Position numbers and translations under genes: made by a program
Origin: Natrinema zhouii
Lineage (GTDB): Archaea > Halobacteriota > Halobacteria > Halobacteriales > Natrialbaceae
Reading direction: 5' to 3'
DNA: 64,000 nt
Assembly (NCBI RefSeq): GCF_013456555.2
Contig: NZ_CP059154.1
Coordinates: forward strand, 2,170,001 to 2,234,000
The notes under the pieces: generated by a model
Told to the model about the DNA's origin: nothing
Databases searched by the model: none
What the model saw: the letters and a program-made list of their open reading frames with translations, nothing else
Part shown: positions 52,367 to 62,300 of the stretch, piece by piece
Numbering within the stretch: position 1 is the first letter of the stretch
Layout: each line of letters begins with the position of its first letter

Positions 52367-53728
52367 TCACCGATGCAGGTGGCACGCGGCGACGTGTTCG
52401 CCGTCGCCGTACTCGGCCTCGAGTTCGTACGCCGGCTTCTCGCGCGCACAGATGCTCCGTTCGGCGAAGGACTCGAGCAGCAGGTCTGTCGCCGCCGTCC
52501 ATCGATCGGACTGGTCGTCACCATCGTCACCCGCCTCGCCTCCCCCACTCCGTTCGCCATCGGTGGCGACGAGTTCGATTGCGTCACTGACGATCGCTCC
52601 TGCCTCGCCGCGCGGGGGATTCCCATCGAAGAACTCGGCCTCGACCCGGGCGGCCGGCATCGGTTCGAACGCCCGTCGTTTGACCGCCCGCATGAACGCC
52701 CGCGTCTGCGCCCACTTCTCGTCGGTCCAGTCGTATTCGTCGGGGGCGATCAGCCGCGGACACCGCGTTCGAAACCGACAGCCGGAGGGCGGATTAGCCG
52801 GGCTCGGAACCTCGCCCTCGAGCACGCCGCGCGCACCGTTTTCCCGCGGATCGGGGACGGGAATCGACTCGAGCAAGGCGCGCGTATAGGGATGCTGGGG
52901 GTTCTCGAACAGTTCCTCCTTTTCGGCCAATTCGACGATGTGGCCCAGATACATCACCGCCACGCGGTCAGAGATATGGCGGATCACGGAGAGGTCGTGG
53001 GCGATGAAGAGGTACGTGAGGCCGAACTCGTCCTGGAGGCGATCCATCGTGTTCAGCACCTGTGCCTGAATGGAGACGTCCAGCGCGGAGACGGGCTCGT
53101 CGCAGACGACGAAATCGGGGTCGACCGACAGCGCCCGCGCGAGGTTGATTCGCTGGCGCTGGCCGCCGGAGAAGGCGTGCGGATATCGGTTGTAGTGTCG
53201 CGGATCGAGCCCCACCTTCTCGAGGAGTTCCTTCGCCCGCGCTTCCCGCCCTTCGTCGTCCAACATGTCGTGGGCTCGCATCGGCTCCTCGATGATCTGG
53301 CCGACCTTCATCCGCGGGTCGAGCGACGACTGGGGGTCCTGGAAGATCATCTGCATGTCCGAACGCGTCTGCCGCAACGCTTCGCCGCCGAGGTCGGCCA
53401 GGTTCTCCCCCTTGAAGTAGATGTCTCCGTCCGTGGGCTCGAGCAGGCGCAGGATCGTCCGTCCGAGCGTGCTCTTGCCGCAGCCGGACTCGCCAACGAG
53501 CCCGAGCGTCTCGCCGGGCTGGATCTCGAGAGAGACGTCGTCGACCGCCTTCACGGTACTCCGATCGACGCTGATCGGCGGAAATTGGCTCGGATCGAAC
53601 TGCAGCCCCGCGAGCAGCCCCGACTCCTGTGCGAAGTACTTCGTGACGCCCTCGAGTTCGAGCAGCGCTTCGTCACTCTCGTAGCCGCTCTCCTCGTCCA
53701 GCCGGATGCCGCTACTCACGGCCCTCAC
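52367..53728 (-). CDS. dppF: Peptide ABC importer ATP-binding protein (OppF/DppF-like)
   Basis: A 453-residue ATPase. Walker [10 protein letters not shown], signature FSGGQRQR, Walker [13 protein letters not shown] and H-loop IAHDLSV. The C-terminal oligo_HPY domain normally has its cysteines close together; here the GCRFRTRCP part is followed by about 85 extra residues before ICAREKPAY and VAACHLHR, so it carries an insertion. Fifth gene of the importer; its ATG overlaps dppD by 17 bases. Confidence 0.85.
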   Translation of the reverse strand: MRAVSSGIRLDEESGYESDEALLELEGVTKYFAQESGLLAGLQFDPSQFPPISVDRSTVKAVDDVSLEIQPGETLGLVGESGCGKSTLGRTILRLLEPTDGDIYFKGENLADLGGEALRQTRSDMQMIFQDPQSSLDPRMKVGQIIEEPMRAHDMLDDEGREARAKELLEKVGLDPRHYNRYPHAFSGGQRQRINLARALSVDPDFVVCDEPVSALDVSIQAQVLNTMDRLQDEFGLTYLFIAHDLSVIRHISDRVAVMYLGHIVELAEKEELFENPQHPYTRALLESIPVPDPRENGARGVLEGEVPSPANPPSGCRFRTRCPRLIAPDEYDWTDEKWAQTRAFMRAVKRRAFEPMPAARVEAEFFDGNPPRGEAGAIVSDAIELVATDGERSGGGEAGDDGDDQSDRWTAATDLLLESFAERSICAREKPAYELEAEYGDGEHVAACHLHR

Positions 53729-54884
53729 CTCCGCTCTCGTCGCCGGCCGGGTTCGGCGCGATCGATTCCGCCTCGTCGATGTCTCCGGCTGCCGCCGTCC
53801 GATCGGCCTCCGTCCTCCCCTCGAGCGGCGGACTCTCGTCGTAGCCGACGTCGAAGGCGTCGTGTTTCACGCAGGCCGCCCGATGCGGTTCGCCGTCGGC
53901 GTCGGCGACGATCCTTGCGTCGGGATGGACCCGCTTGCAGACCTCGCGGGCGTCGGGACAGCGCGGATGGAACCGACAGCCCGACGGCGGGTCAATCGCT
54001 TCCGGCATCACCCCCTCGATCGCCTCGAGGTCGCTCACGGTCCGGTCAGGCCGGGGGATCGAGTTCAGCAGGGCGTTCGTGTAGGGGTGTTTCGTGTCGT
54101 AGAACAGCTCGTCGACCGGCGCTTGCTCGACGATCTCGCCGAGGTACATGACGTTCACCCGGTCGCAGATCTCGGCGACGACGCCGAGGTCGTGGGTGAC
54201 CCAGAGGAAGCTCGTCCCGTACTTCGCTTGGAGGTCGTCGACGAGGTCGATGATCTGCCCCTCGACGGTGACGTCCAGGGCCGTCGTCGGCTCGTCGGCG
54301 ATGATGAGGCTGGGTTCGCAGGCCAGCGCCATCGCGATGAGCACGCGCTGGCGCATTCCGCCGGAGAACTGGTGAGGGTACTCCTCGTAGCGCTCTTCGG
54401 GGTCCGGAATGCCGACCTCTCGGAGCATGTCGATCGCTGCCGCCTTCGCCTCGTCTTCGGAGAGCCCGCGGTTGAGTTCGATGAACTCTCGAAGCTGTCC
54501 GCCGACGGTGAAGACGGGGTTGAGCGACTCCATCGGGTCCTGAAAGATCACCGCGATCTCGTTGCCCCGGATCCGGGTTCGTATCTCCTCGTTCGAGAGC
54601 ATGTCGTCGCGCTCCCGACGCTCGCCGTCCGGCCCTTCTTCGAAGCCGACGATCGTCTCGCCCTTGTAGGTGATTTCGCCGGCGACGATCTCGCCGGGGC
54701 TCTCGACGAGCCGCAGCAGGCTCATCGAGGCGACCGATTTGCCGGCCCCGCTCTCGCCGACGAGACCGACGATCTCGCCCTTGCGGACCTCGAAGGAGAT
54801 GCCGTCGACGGCGCGTACTGTGCCTGCCTCGGTGAAGAACTGTGTCGTGAGGTTTTCGACGCGAAGGAGTGGTTCTGAACTCAT
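53712..54884 (-). CDS. dppD: Peptide ABC importer ATP-binding protein (OppD/DppD-like)
   Basis: A 390-residue ATPase. Walker [10 protein letters not shown], signature FSGGMRQR, Walker [14 protein letters not shown]-loop VTHDLGVV, followed by an oligo_HPY domain with [18 protein letters not shown] and AACVKHD. An acidic extension ends the protein. The ATG at 54884 starts two bases after the dppC stop, so the frames are adjacent. Confidence 0.88.
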   Translation of the reverse strand: MSSEPLLRVENLTTQFFTEAGTVRAVDGISFEVRKGEIVGLVGESGAGKSVASMSLLRLVESPGEIVAGEITYKGETIVGFEEGPDGERRERDDMLSNEEIRTRIRGNEIAVIFQDPMESLNPVFTVGGQLREFIELNRGLSEDEAKAAAIDMLREVGIPDPEERYEEYPHQFSGGMRQRVLIAMALACEPSLIIADEPTTALDVTVEGQIIDLVDDLQAKYGTSFLWVTHDLGVVAEICDRVNVMYLGEIVEQAPVDELFYDTKHPYTNALLNSIPRPDRTVSDLEAIEGVMPEAIDPPSGCRFHPRCPDAREVCKRVHPDARIVADADGEPHRAACVKHDAFDVGYDESPPLEGRTEADRTAAAGDIDEAESIAPNPAGDESGGEGRE

Positions 54885-54886
54885 TG

Positions 54887-55921
54887 TTAGTCGTCGATTC
54901 GGGGGTCGAGGGCGTCCTGCAGGCCGTCGCCGAACAGGTTGAAGCCCATGATGGTGATCATGATCGCGATGCCGGGCCAGATCGAGAGCCAGACGTTCGA
55001 GTGCATGTAGCCGTGCGAGATGTTGAGCATCTGGCCCCAGTCGGGGGTCGGCGGCTGTGCGCCGTAGCCCAGGAAGGAGAGCCCGGCGACGATGAGGATC
55101 GTGACGCCGATCTGGAGCGTCGCGTACACCAGCACCGGCGCGAAGCTGTTCGGCACGACGTGTCGCATGATGATGTTGCGATCCTTCACGCCGGCCGCTC
55201 GAGCCGCTTCGATGTAATCCATCTCGCGGATGCTCAGCACCCGGCTCCGGATGATCCGAGCGAAGACGGGAATGAACGCGATTCCGACGCCGAGGACGGC
55301 GTACCAGATGTTCGCACCACCGACGAAGACGGTGAAGACGATGATGAGGATCAGCGGCGGAATCGAGTAGACCGTCTCGACCATCCGCATCAGGACGTCG
55401 TCGATCTTGCCGCCGTAGTAGCCGGCGACGGCACCGATGATCGTCCCGCCAGTCAGCCCGATGAACGTCGAGACGAGCCCGACGAACACCGACACCTGCG
55501 TCCCGTAGACGATTCTGGTGAAGTAATCCCGGCCGGTGTGGTCGGTTCCCAGCGGGTGCTCGATGGTACCGCCCGCCGGAAGCGGGTTCCACGACTGCTC
55601 GGCCAGCGGGAAGTACGGCGGCATGTGCTGCGTTCCCTCGCCCGGCGGCGGGATGTGCGTCGGGTGGTCGAAGATCGGTAGCAGCTGCGCGAACGTGTAA
55701 TCCGACACGTATCCGAATGTGAGCCGCGAGAGGTTGCTGTCCACCACGGCGTACACCGCGACGAACAGCACGACTGTCACGATGTACAGTCCCCAGCGGG
55801 CCGTCGTGTCCCGTTTGATCCGCGCCACGGTATAGCGCCAGCCGACGCGGGCCTCGACCGACTCCTCGTCCTCGGACGCCGGTTCCCGGCCGCTCTCGAG
55901 CTGTGATTCACCGACTGCCAT
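54887..55921 (-). CDS. dppC: Peptide ABC importer permease (DppC-like)
   Basis: A 344-residue membrane protein with an N-terminal cytosolic ~30 residues, one helix, then a BPD_transp_1 domain. The EAA loop is EAARAAGVKDRNIIMRHVVPN. A periplasmic-type loop contains HPLGTDHTGRDYFTRIVYGT, the usual DppC mark. Second permease of the importer; it starts two bases after dppB. Confidence 0.9.
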   Translation of the reverse strand: MAVGESQLESGREPASEDEESVEARVGWRYTVARIKRDTTARWGLYIVTVVLFVAVYAVVDSNLSRLTFGYVSDYTFAQLLPIFDHPTHIPPPGEGTQHMPPYFPLAEQSWNPLPAGGTIEHPLGTDHTGRDYFTRIVYGTQVSVFVGLVSTFIGLTGGTIIGAVAGYYGGKIDDVLMRMVETVYSIPPLILIIVFTVFVGGANIWYAVLGVGIAFIPVFARIIRSRVLSIREMDYIEAARAAGVKDRNIIMRHVVPNSFAPVLVYATLQIGVTILIVAGLSFLGYGAQPPTPDWGQMLNISHGYMHSNVWLSIWPGIAIMITIMGFNLFGDGLQDALDPRIDD

Positions 55922-55923
55922 AG

Positions 55924-56925
55924 TTACTCCCTCTCACCGTAGGTGACTCGCGGGTCGACGTACGCGTACGAGATGTCGGTGATGATGACGCCGAGCACGA
56001 ACAGGAAGCCGAGTAGCATCGTAATCCCCATCACGAGCTGGTAGTCGTTCGTCGAGATCGCGTTGATGAACAGTCGTCCCATACCGTTGATGTTGAACAC
56101 CGTCTCGACCAGCACCGCGCCGCCGATGGCCGTCGACAGGTTGAGGCCGACGATCGTGATGATCGGCAACTGGGCCACCTGGAAGGCGTGCTTTCGCAGG
56201 ATTGTCCGCTCCGGAACACCGTATGCGCGGGCGAGTTTGACGTACTCGCCCTGCAGCGACTCGATCATCTGCGTGCGCTCGACGCGCATGATCGTCGCCA
56301 TCTGCAACGTTCCCAGCGCGATCATCGGCAACAGCAGGTGTCTCGCCGACTCGTAGTACAGCTCGAGGTGGCCGTCGATACCCGGATAGGAACCGGGCGG
56401 TCGCCACGGGTAGACAAGCCCGCTCGAGGGGAGCCAACCGAGCTTGACCGCGAAGATCAGGATCAGAACGATCCCGATCCAGAACGACGGGGTGCTGACG
56501 CCGACGAGCGCGGCGATCCGCGAGGTGTGATCGGTGGGTTCGTTGCGCCGGTCGGCGGCCACGATGCCGAGCGGAATCGCCGTCACCAGCGCGAACGCGT
56601 ACGCCGAGAGGACTAACAGGAGCGTCGGCCCGATCCGATCCATCATCAGCGCGGCGACCGGTCGCTGGTAGTGGATGCTCTGGCCGAGATCTCCCTCGAG
56701 AAGGCCGGCCATGTACGTCACGTACCGTTCGTGTAGCGGTCTGTCGAGTCCGTATCGCCGTTCGATCGCTCTGACCAGTTCCTCGCTGTGTTCCTGCCCC
56801 TGCAGCATGAGGCTGACCGGATCGCCCGGGCCGAGGTTCGCGAGCAGGAACGTGATGACGGAGATCCCGATCAGGACGGGGATCGCCTGCAAGAGCCTGT
56901 ATATGGTGTACTTGAGTAGCTTCAT
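55924..56925 (-). CDS. dppB: Peptide ABC importer permease (DppB-like)
   Basis: A 333-residue membrane protein. N-terminal helix RLLQAIPVLIGISVITF and the family motif GDPVSLMLQGQ, then six helices. Coupling loop KLARAYGVPERTILRKHAFQVAQLP. First permease of the dpp operon; 110 bases separate it from the binding-protein gene. Confidence 0.9.
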   Translation of the reverse strand: MKLLKYTIYRLLQAIPVLIGISVITFLLANLGPGDPVSLMLQGQEHSEELVRAIERRYGLDRPLHERYVTYMAGLLEGDLGQSIHYQRPVAALMMDRIGPTLLLVLSAYAFALVTAIPLGIVAADRRNEPTDHTSRIAALVGVSTPSFWIGIVLILIFAVKLGWLPSSGLVYPWRPPGSYPGIDGHLELYYESARHLLLPMIALGTLQMATIMRVERTQMIESLQGEYVKLARAYGVPERTILRKHAFQVAQLPIITIVGLNLSTAIGGAVLVETVFNINGMGRLFINAISTNDYQLVMGITMLLGFLFVLGVIITDISYAYVDPRVTYGERE

Positions 56926-57035
56926 TGGTCCGCGAGTCAGTCCGTTCGCTCGTTGATCTGTCCCGATTCGATGCCACTGCTACCGGACCAGCGGGGATTC
57001 GTTCCCCACCGATCCAGCTATCGCCGTCCGCCGGC

Positions 57036-58619
57036 TCACTCCATCGACACGTTCGTGTAGTCCGCGACGAGGGTCGGGTTTCTCGTCACCTCCGGGTGGG
57101 CCTGGAGGTCCTGAACGTAGTCGCGCGAGGCCATCGTGTTGTCCTGCGTGAACGCGGGCAACGCGGGGAGCTGTTCGACGATCTCCCGGATGACGGGCTC
57201 GTAGATGTCGTAGCGCTCCTCCTGATCGGCCGAGTTGCGCCCCTCAGCGATCGCGTCGTGGAAGCCGTCGCTGCCATCGTAGAAGTGGCCCTGATTCAGT
57301 TCCTCCTGGCTCTCGTGGAAGAGCGAGTAGAGGTAGTAATCGGGGTCGGGACCGCCGGTCCATCCCAGCAGATACATCTGGTAGTCGTCGGCGCTCCCGC
57401 TGGTGTACGTGTCGACCAGGGTCGCGAAGTCCAGCACATTGACGTCGGCCCCGTAGCCGATCTCGTCCATTCGAGTGGCGATCCGTTCGGCCAGTTGTGC
57501 GCGGATGCCCTCCGGCGTGATAATGATCGGCTCGAAGTCGTCCGGCGCGTGTTCGTCGAGCAGCGACTGAGCCTGATCAGGGTCGTACGACGGCAACATG
57601 TCCTGGTACTCGTCTTCCGGGAACCCCCAGACCTCGTTGACGACCGGCGGAATCGGGCTGTACATCGGCGAGTTCACGTTCGCGCCGTTGGACTCGATGA
57701 AGTCCTGCATCGAGAACGAGTGAGCGATGGCCCGTCGCACCTCGGGGTTGGTCGTCGGCCCCTCGTTACAGTTAAAGGCCATGTACATGAACGTCGGACT
57801 CTCCGCCGAATGCAGACTCACGCCGTCCTCGCCCTCGAGGACGTCCCAGTCGTCGTTCGGGATGCCCGCGATGACATCGGTATTCGATGCCCGAATGTCG
57901 GAGACGCGACCCGCCGGGTCCTCGTGGGCCTCGAAGCGAATCTGCTCGAGGTTCGGCTCGAGGTCGTCCCAGTAGTCGTCCCACCGTTCGATCTCGACGT
58001 ACTCGTTCTCCTGCAGTTCGGCGAAGGTGAACGGCCCGGAGCCGACCGGATCACTGTTGAACGCGTCGCGGTCGTCGGTTCGGACGCTCTCGGGTACGAC
58101 CGTTACGCCCATCGTCGCGAGTTCGAACGGGCCGTAGGGGTCCTCCCCGAGGTCCACCTGGAGCTGGTAGTCGTCGATGACCTCGGTGCTCTCGATCATG
58201 TCGTACTCCGAGGCGTTCTCCGTCTCCTCCTCGACTGGGGCGGTAAAGGAGTGAGCGACGTCCGACGCCGTCACGTCGTCGCCGTTGTGGAACTCGGCCG
58301 CCTCCTCTATTTCGAAGATGTACCGCGTGCCGTCGCGCTCGACGGTCGGTTCGCCCGTCGCGAGTTTCGGCTGCAACTCGAGGCCCTCGTCGAACTCGTA
58401 GAGCCCGTCGAAGACGAGTTGAATCACCTGAAAGCTGTAGGCGTCGTTCGAGACGACGGGATCGAACTGCTCTTCGCGCGATTGTTCTTGTGTGAAGTGG
58501 AACTGGTCCCCACCACCGTTGCCACCACCGCCGATGCACCCTGCGATCGTTGCCGCGGAGACGGCAGCTCCTGACGTGAGCAGCTGCCGTTTGGTAAGCT
58601 CTGGCATGTCTCGTGCCAT
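57036..58619 (-). CDS. dppA: Peptide ABC importer substrate-binding lipoprotein (SBP_bac_5)
   Basis: A 527-residue precursor. The signal begins KRQLLTSGAAVSAATIAGC with a lipobox (IAGC at about 28), then a Gly/Asn-rich linker. The SBP_bac_5 fold is shown by LATGEPTVERDGTRYIFEIEEAAEFHNGDDVTASDV and its C-terminal counterparts. It captures peptides or other nutrients (nickel, opines and heme also use this family). First gene of dppABCDF. The ATG at 58619 fits a leaderless transcript; an in-frame ATG five codons in is possible. Confidence 0.88.
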   Translation of the reverse strand: MARDMPELTKRQLLTSGAAVSAATIAGCIGGGGNGGGDQFHFTQEQSREEQFDPVVSNDAYSFQVIQLVFDGLYEFDEGLELQPKLATGEPTVERDGTRYIFEIEEAAEFHNGDDVTASDVAHSFTAPVEEETENASEYDMIESTEVIDDYQLQVDLGEDPYGPFELATMGVTVVPESVRTDDRDAFNSDPVGSGPFTFAELQENEYVEIERWDDYWDDLEPNLEQIRFEAHEDPAGRVSDIRASNTDVIAGIPNDDWDVLEGEDGVSLHSAESPTFMYMAFNCNEGPTTNPEVRRAIAHSFSMQDFIESNGANVNSPMYSPIPPVVNEVWGFPEDEYQDMLPSYDPDQAQSLLDEHAPDDFEPIIITPEGIRAQLAERIATRMDEIGYGADVNVLDFATLVDTYTSGSADDYQMYLLGWTGGPDPDYYLYSLFHESQEELNQGHFYDGSDGFHDAIAEGRNSADQEERYDIYEPVIREIVEQLPALPAFTQDNTMASRDYVQDLQAHPEVTRNPTLVADYTNVSME

Positions 58620-58623
58620 ACTA

Positions 58624-58638
58624 TGACAAGTGCTGTCA
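58624..58638. promoter_or_regulatory. TGACA-n5-TGTCA palindrome near the dppA start
   Basis: Perfect five-base arms separated by five bases lie between the TATA-like box (58645-58652) and the dppA ATG at 58619. A bound repressor would block transcription; its identity is unknown. Confidence 0.4.
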
Positions 58639-58644
58639 CCCGTG

Positions 58645-58652
58645 TATTATAT
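58645..58652 (-). promoter_or_regulatory. TATA-like box of dppA
   Basis: On the minus strand GATATAATA lies about 28 bases before the ATG at 58619, the leaderless spacing. Confidence 0.55.
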
Positions 58653-58928
58653 CTTTTGGTGTTTGACGAATTATTACGATAATCTCTTCGCATATAGTTC
58701 GGAAAAATACGCTAACGGCCATAGTTGGTACTCTATGTGCTTTCTTGATCGTTATTTAACATACTCGGGCAGTAGTGAGTCCCTACCGTTATCAACGCCG
58801 CCATTGTGGCCGGCTGCGCGTTCCTATGCGCGTTCACGAAACGCGTTTCGGATCGCGTCGGATACTCGATCCGTGTTGCCCGTAACCGACCGGAGGGCTT
58901 TTTCTATCGGCCGACACAGTTGTTCGGT

Positions 58929-59393
58929 ATGAACTATCGCGCCGTCGAGACCACGGACGAGTACGTCGCCAGCCTCGAGAACGGTGCCGACTGGCGGGCC
59001 GAGATCGAGTCGCTCGCGGACACGGTCGACGCCGACGCCGCCTGGTTTACCGCGCTCGGCGCGGTCCAGGACGCCGAACTCTGGTTCTACGATCAGGACG
59101 AGTGCGAGTACTATCCGATCGAGTTCGACGAGCCGCTCGAGGTCGCCAGCTGCGTCGGGAACGTCTCCTGGCTAGACAGCGAGGAGCAAAGCTCCTCGAG
59201 CAGTCGGACGCAGTCCGACGACGACGAACGGTTCGCCCACACCCACGCGGTCCTCTCGGACGACGAGGGAACCACCTACGCCGGTCACCTGAACGAGGCG
59301 ACTGTCTGGGCCGGCGAGGTCCACATGCGCGTCTTCGAGGAACCCCTCGAGCGCGAGTACGACGAAACCACCGAACTCGACCTCTGGCTCTAA
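58929..59393 (+). CDS. PPC/DUF296-domain protein, upstream of polC
   Basis: A 154-residue protein with one PPC (DUF296) domain, the fold found in AT-hook plant proteins and stand-alone archaeal and bacterial proteins. WFTALGAVQDAELWFYDQ at the middle and the THAVLSDDEGTTYAGHLNEATVWAGEVHMRVFE segment mark the family. It may bind DNA or a small ligand. It ends one base before polC, so the two are co-transcribed. An acidic insertion near 85-98 is a halophile feature. Confidence 0.82.
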   Translation: MNYRAVETTDEYVASLENGADWRAEIESLADTVDADAAWFTALGAVQDAELWFYDQDECEYYPIEFDEPLEVASCVGNVSWLDSEEQSSSSSRTQSDDDERFAHTHAVLSDDEGTTYAGHLNEATVWAGEVHMRVFEEPLEREYDETTELDLWL

Positions 59394-59394
59394 G

Positions 59395-62300
59395 ATGCGT
59401 ACAGAAGACGAACAGTACTTCCAGGGGCTCGAGGACCAGCTCGAGGACGCCCTCGCCGTCGCCGAGCGGGCCAAGAAACGGGGCGGCGATCCGAAACCCG
59501 AAGTCGAGATCCCGGTCGCCAAGGACATGGCCGACCGCGTCGAGAACATTCTCGGCATCGACGGCGTCGCCGAGCGGGTCCGCGAACTCGAGGGGCAGAT
59601 GAGCAGGGAGGAGGCCGCCCTCGAACTCGCCGAAGACTTCGCCGAGGGACGCGTCGGCGACTACGAGACGAACGCCGGCAAGATCGAGGGGGCGGTCCGC
59701 ACCGCGGTCGCGCTCCTGACGGAGGGCGTCGTCGCCGCGCCCATCGAGGGGATCGACAGGGTCGAAATCCTCCAGAACGACGACGGGACGGAGTTCGTCA
59801 ACGTCTACTACGCCGGCCCGATTCGGTCCGCGGGCGGGACGGCGCAGGCCCTCTCGGTGCTCGTCGCCGACTACACGCGCGCACTCGTGGGTATCGAACA
59901 GTACGACGCCCGTCAGGAAGAGGTCGAACGCTACGCCGAGGAGCTCGGGCTCTACGACAAGGAGACGGGACTGCAGTACTCCCCGAAAGACTCGGAGGCA
60001 AAATTCATCGCGAAGAACCTCCCGATCATGCTCGACGGGGAGGCCACCGGGGACGAGGAGGTCTCGGGCTTTCGCGACCTCGAGCGGGTCGACACCAACA
60101 GCGCCCGCGGCGGGATGTGTCTCGTCCTCGCCGAGGGGATCGCGCTGAAAGCACCGAAGATCCAGCGCTACACCCGCAACCTCGACGAGGTCGACTGGCC
60201 GTGGCTGCAGGACCTCATCGACGGCAACTACTACGACGACGGCGAGGACGCGGACGCCGCGGACGACGAGTCCGGCGGCGAGGACGACGAGGGCGACGAG
60301 GAGTCGTCCGAAACCGACGCGAACGACCCGGGCGACGGCGGCGACGCTCCCGGCGACGACTCCGAGGGGCCGCCGCGCGTCGAGACCTCCGAGAAGTTTC
60401 TCCGGGACCTGATCGCCGGTCGGCCCGTCTTCTCCCATCCGTGTGCGAAGGGTGGCTTTCGGCTGCGCTACGGCCGGGCGCGCAACCACGGCTTCGCGAC
60501 CGCCGGCGTCCACCCCGCCGCGATGCACCTCGTCGACGACTTCCTCGCGACAGGTACCCAGATCAAGACCGAACGCCCCGGAAAGGCCGCCGGTGTCGTC
60601 CCCGTTGACTCCCTCGAGGGGCCGACGGTCAAACTCGCCAACGGCGACGTTCGGCGGATCGACGATCCCGAGGACGCCCTCGAGATCCGAAACGGCGTCG
60701 AGGCGATCCTCGATCTCGGCGAGTACCTGGTCAACTACGGCGAGTTCGTCGAGAACAACCACCCGCTCGCCCCGGCCTCCTACACCTACGAGTGGTGGAT
60801 CCAGGACGTCGAGGCCGCGGGCGTCGACATCCAGGCCCTCGAGGACGACCCTCGTATCGACCTCGAGTTCCCCGACCCCGGCGAAGCGCTGGAGTGGGCC
60901 GTCGAGTACGACGCGCCGCTCCATCCCGAGTACACCTTCCTCTGGCACGACATCTCCGTCGACGCCTTCTGTACGCTCGCCGAAGCCGTCGCGGACGGAC
61001 GGATCGAGGGCGACGGTGACGGTGACGACAGCGTGCTCGTCCTCGAGTACATGGAGCCCGTCCGCGAGGCCCTCGAGACGATCGTCATCGAGCACCGCCA
61101 GCGGCCGGACGAGGACCGCCTCGAGATCGACGGCTGGCGGCCGTTCGTCCGGACGCTGGGCTGTGAGCCGCGACGGGCGGTCGCCGACGGCTCCGCGCTC
61201 GAGTCCGAATCCGGGAACGAAGCGCAGGAGCCGACCGTCGAACTCGAGCGCACCTGGTCGCCCGAGGACCTCTCGGAGCGAGCGCGAACGTGGGGCCACG
61301 AGACCGAGGGCGACAACGCCATCGAGGCGGTCAACGAAGTCGCTCCCTTCCGGGTTCGCGAGCGGGCCCCGACCCGGGTCGGCAATCGGATGGGGCGGCC
61401 GGAGAAATCGGAACGCCGCGACCTGAGTCCGCCCGTTCACACGCTGTTCCCGATCAGCGAGGCCGGCGGCGCACAGCGCAACGTCGCCGACGCCGCCAAA
61501 CACGCCGAGACGATGTCGGACACGCCCGGGGTCGTCGACGTCCAGATCGGTCGCCAGCGCTGTGAGTCCTGTGGGACGGAGACGTTCAAGAACCGCTGTC
61601 CGGACTGCAACGCCCGCACGACGCCGGACTACCGCTGTTACGACTGCGACGTGCAGGTCGACCCCGACGAGGCCGGCCGCGTCGAGTGTCCCCGCTGCGA
61701 GCGGCAGGCGACCTGCGTGGACACCCGTGAGATCGACATCCACGAGGAGTACCGCGACGCCCTCGAGGAGGTCGGCGAACGCGAGAACGCCTTCGAGATC
61801 CTCAAAGGCGTCAAGGGCCTCTCCTCGCAGACCAAGGTCCCCGAACCGATCGAGAAGGGGATCCTGCGCGCGAAACACGATGTCTCCACGTTCAAGGACG
61901 GCACCGTCCGCTACGACATGACCGATCTGCCGGTCACGTCCGTCCGCGCGAGCGAACTCGACGTCGACGTCGGCCAGCTGCAGGCGCTGGGCTACGAGGA
62001 GGACATCCACGGTGAACCGCTCACCCACGAGGACCAGCTGGTCGAACTCCGCGTCCAGGACATCGTCCTCTCTAACGGCGCGGCCGAGCACATGCTCCAG
62101 ATCGCGGACTTCATCGACGACCTGCTCGAGCAGTACTACGGCCTCGAGCCCTACTACGAGTTCGAGGACCGCCAGGAGCTCGTGGGGGAGCTCGTCTTCG
62201 GGATGGCACCCCACACTTCCGCGGCAACTGTCGGGAGGGTGATCGGGTTCACGAGCGCTGCCGTGGGATACGCCCATCCGTACTTTCACGCCGCGAAACG

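Larger units (their letters stand above)
58620..58928. other. Divergent spacer between dppA and the PPC-domain gene
   Basis: AT-rich on the dppA side, with a TATA-like box and a TGACA-TGTCA palindrome there. Toward the PPC gene it becomes GC-rich. No gene is recognised. Confidence 0.5.

Noticed and set aside
56925..58574. A 549-residue open frame antisense to dppA
   Set aside because: Mirror of the dppA coding region, without a start signal or domain.
59047..62289. A 1080-residue open frame antisense to polC
   Set aside because: It is the mirror of a strongly conserved coding gene. In high-GC, Asp/Glu-rich genes the opposite strand reads Leu/Val/Arg/Asp and stays open. It has no domain and no promoter.
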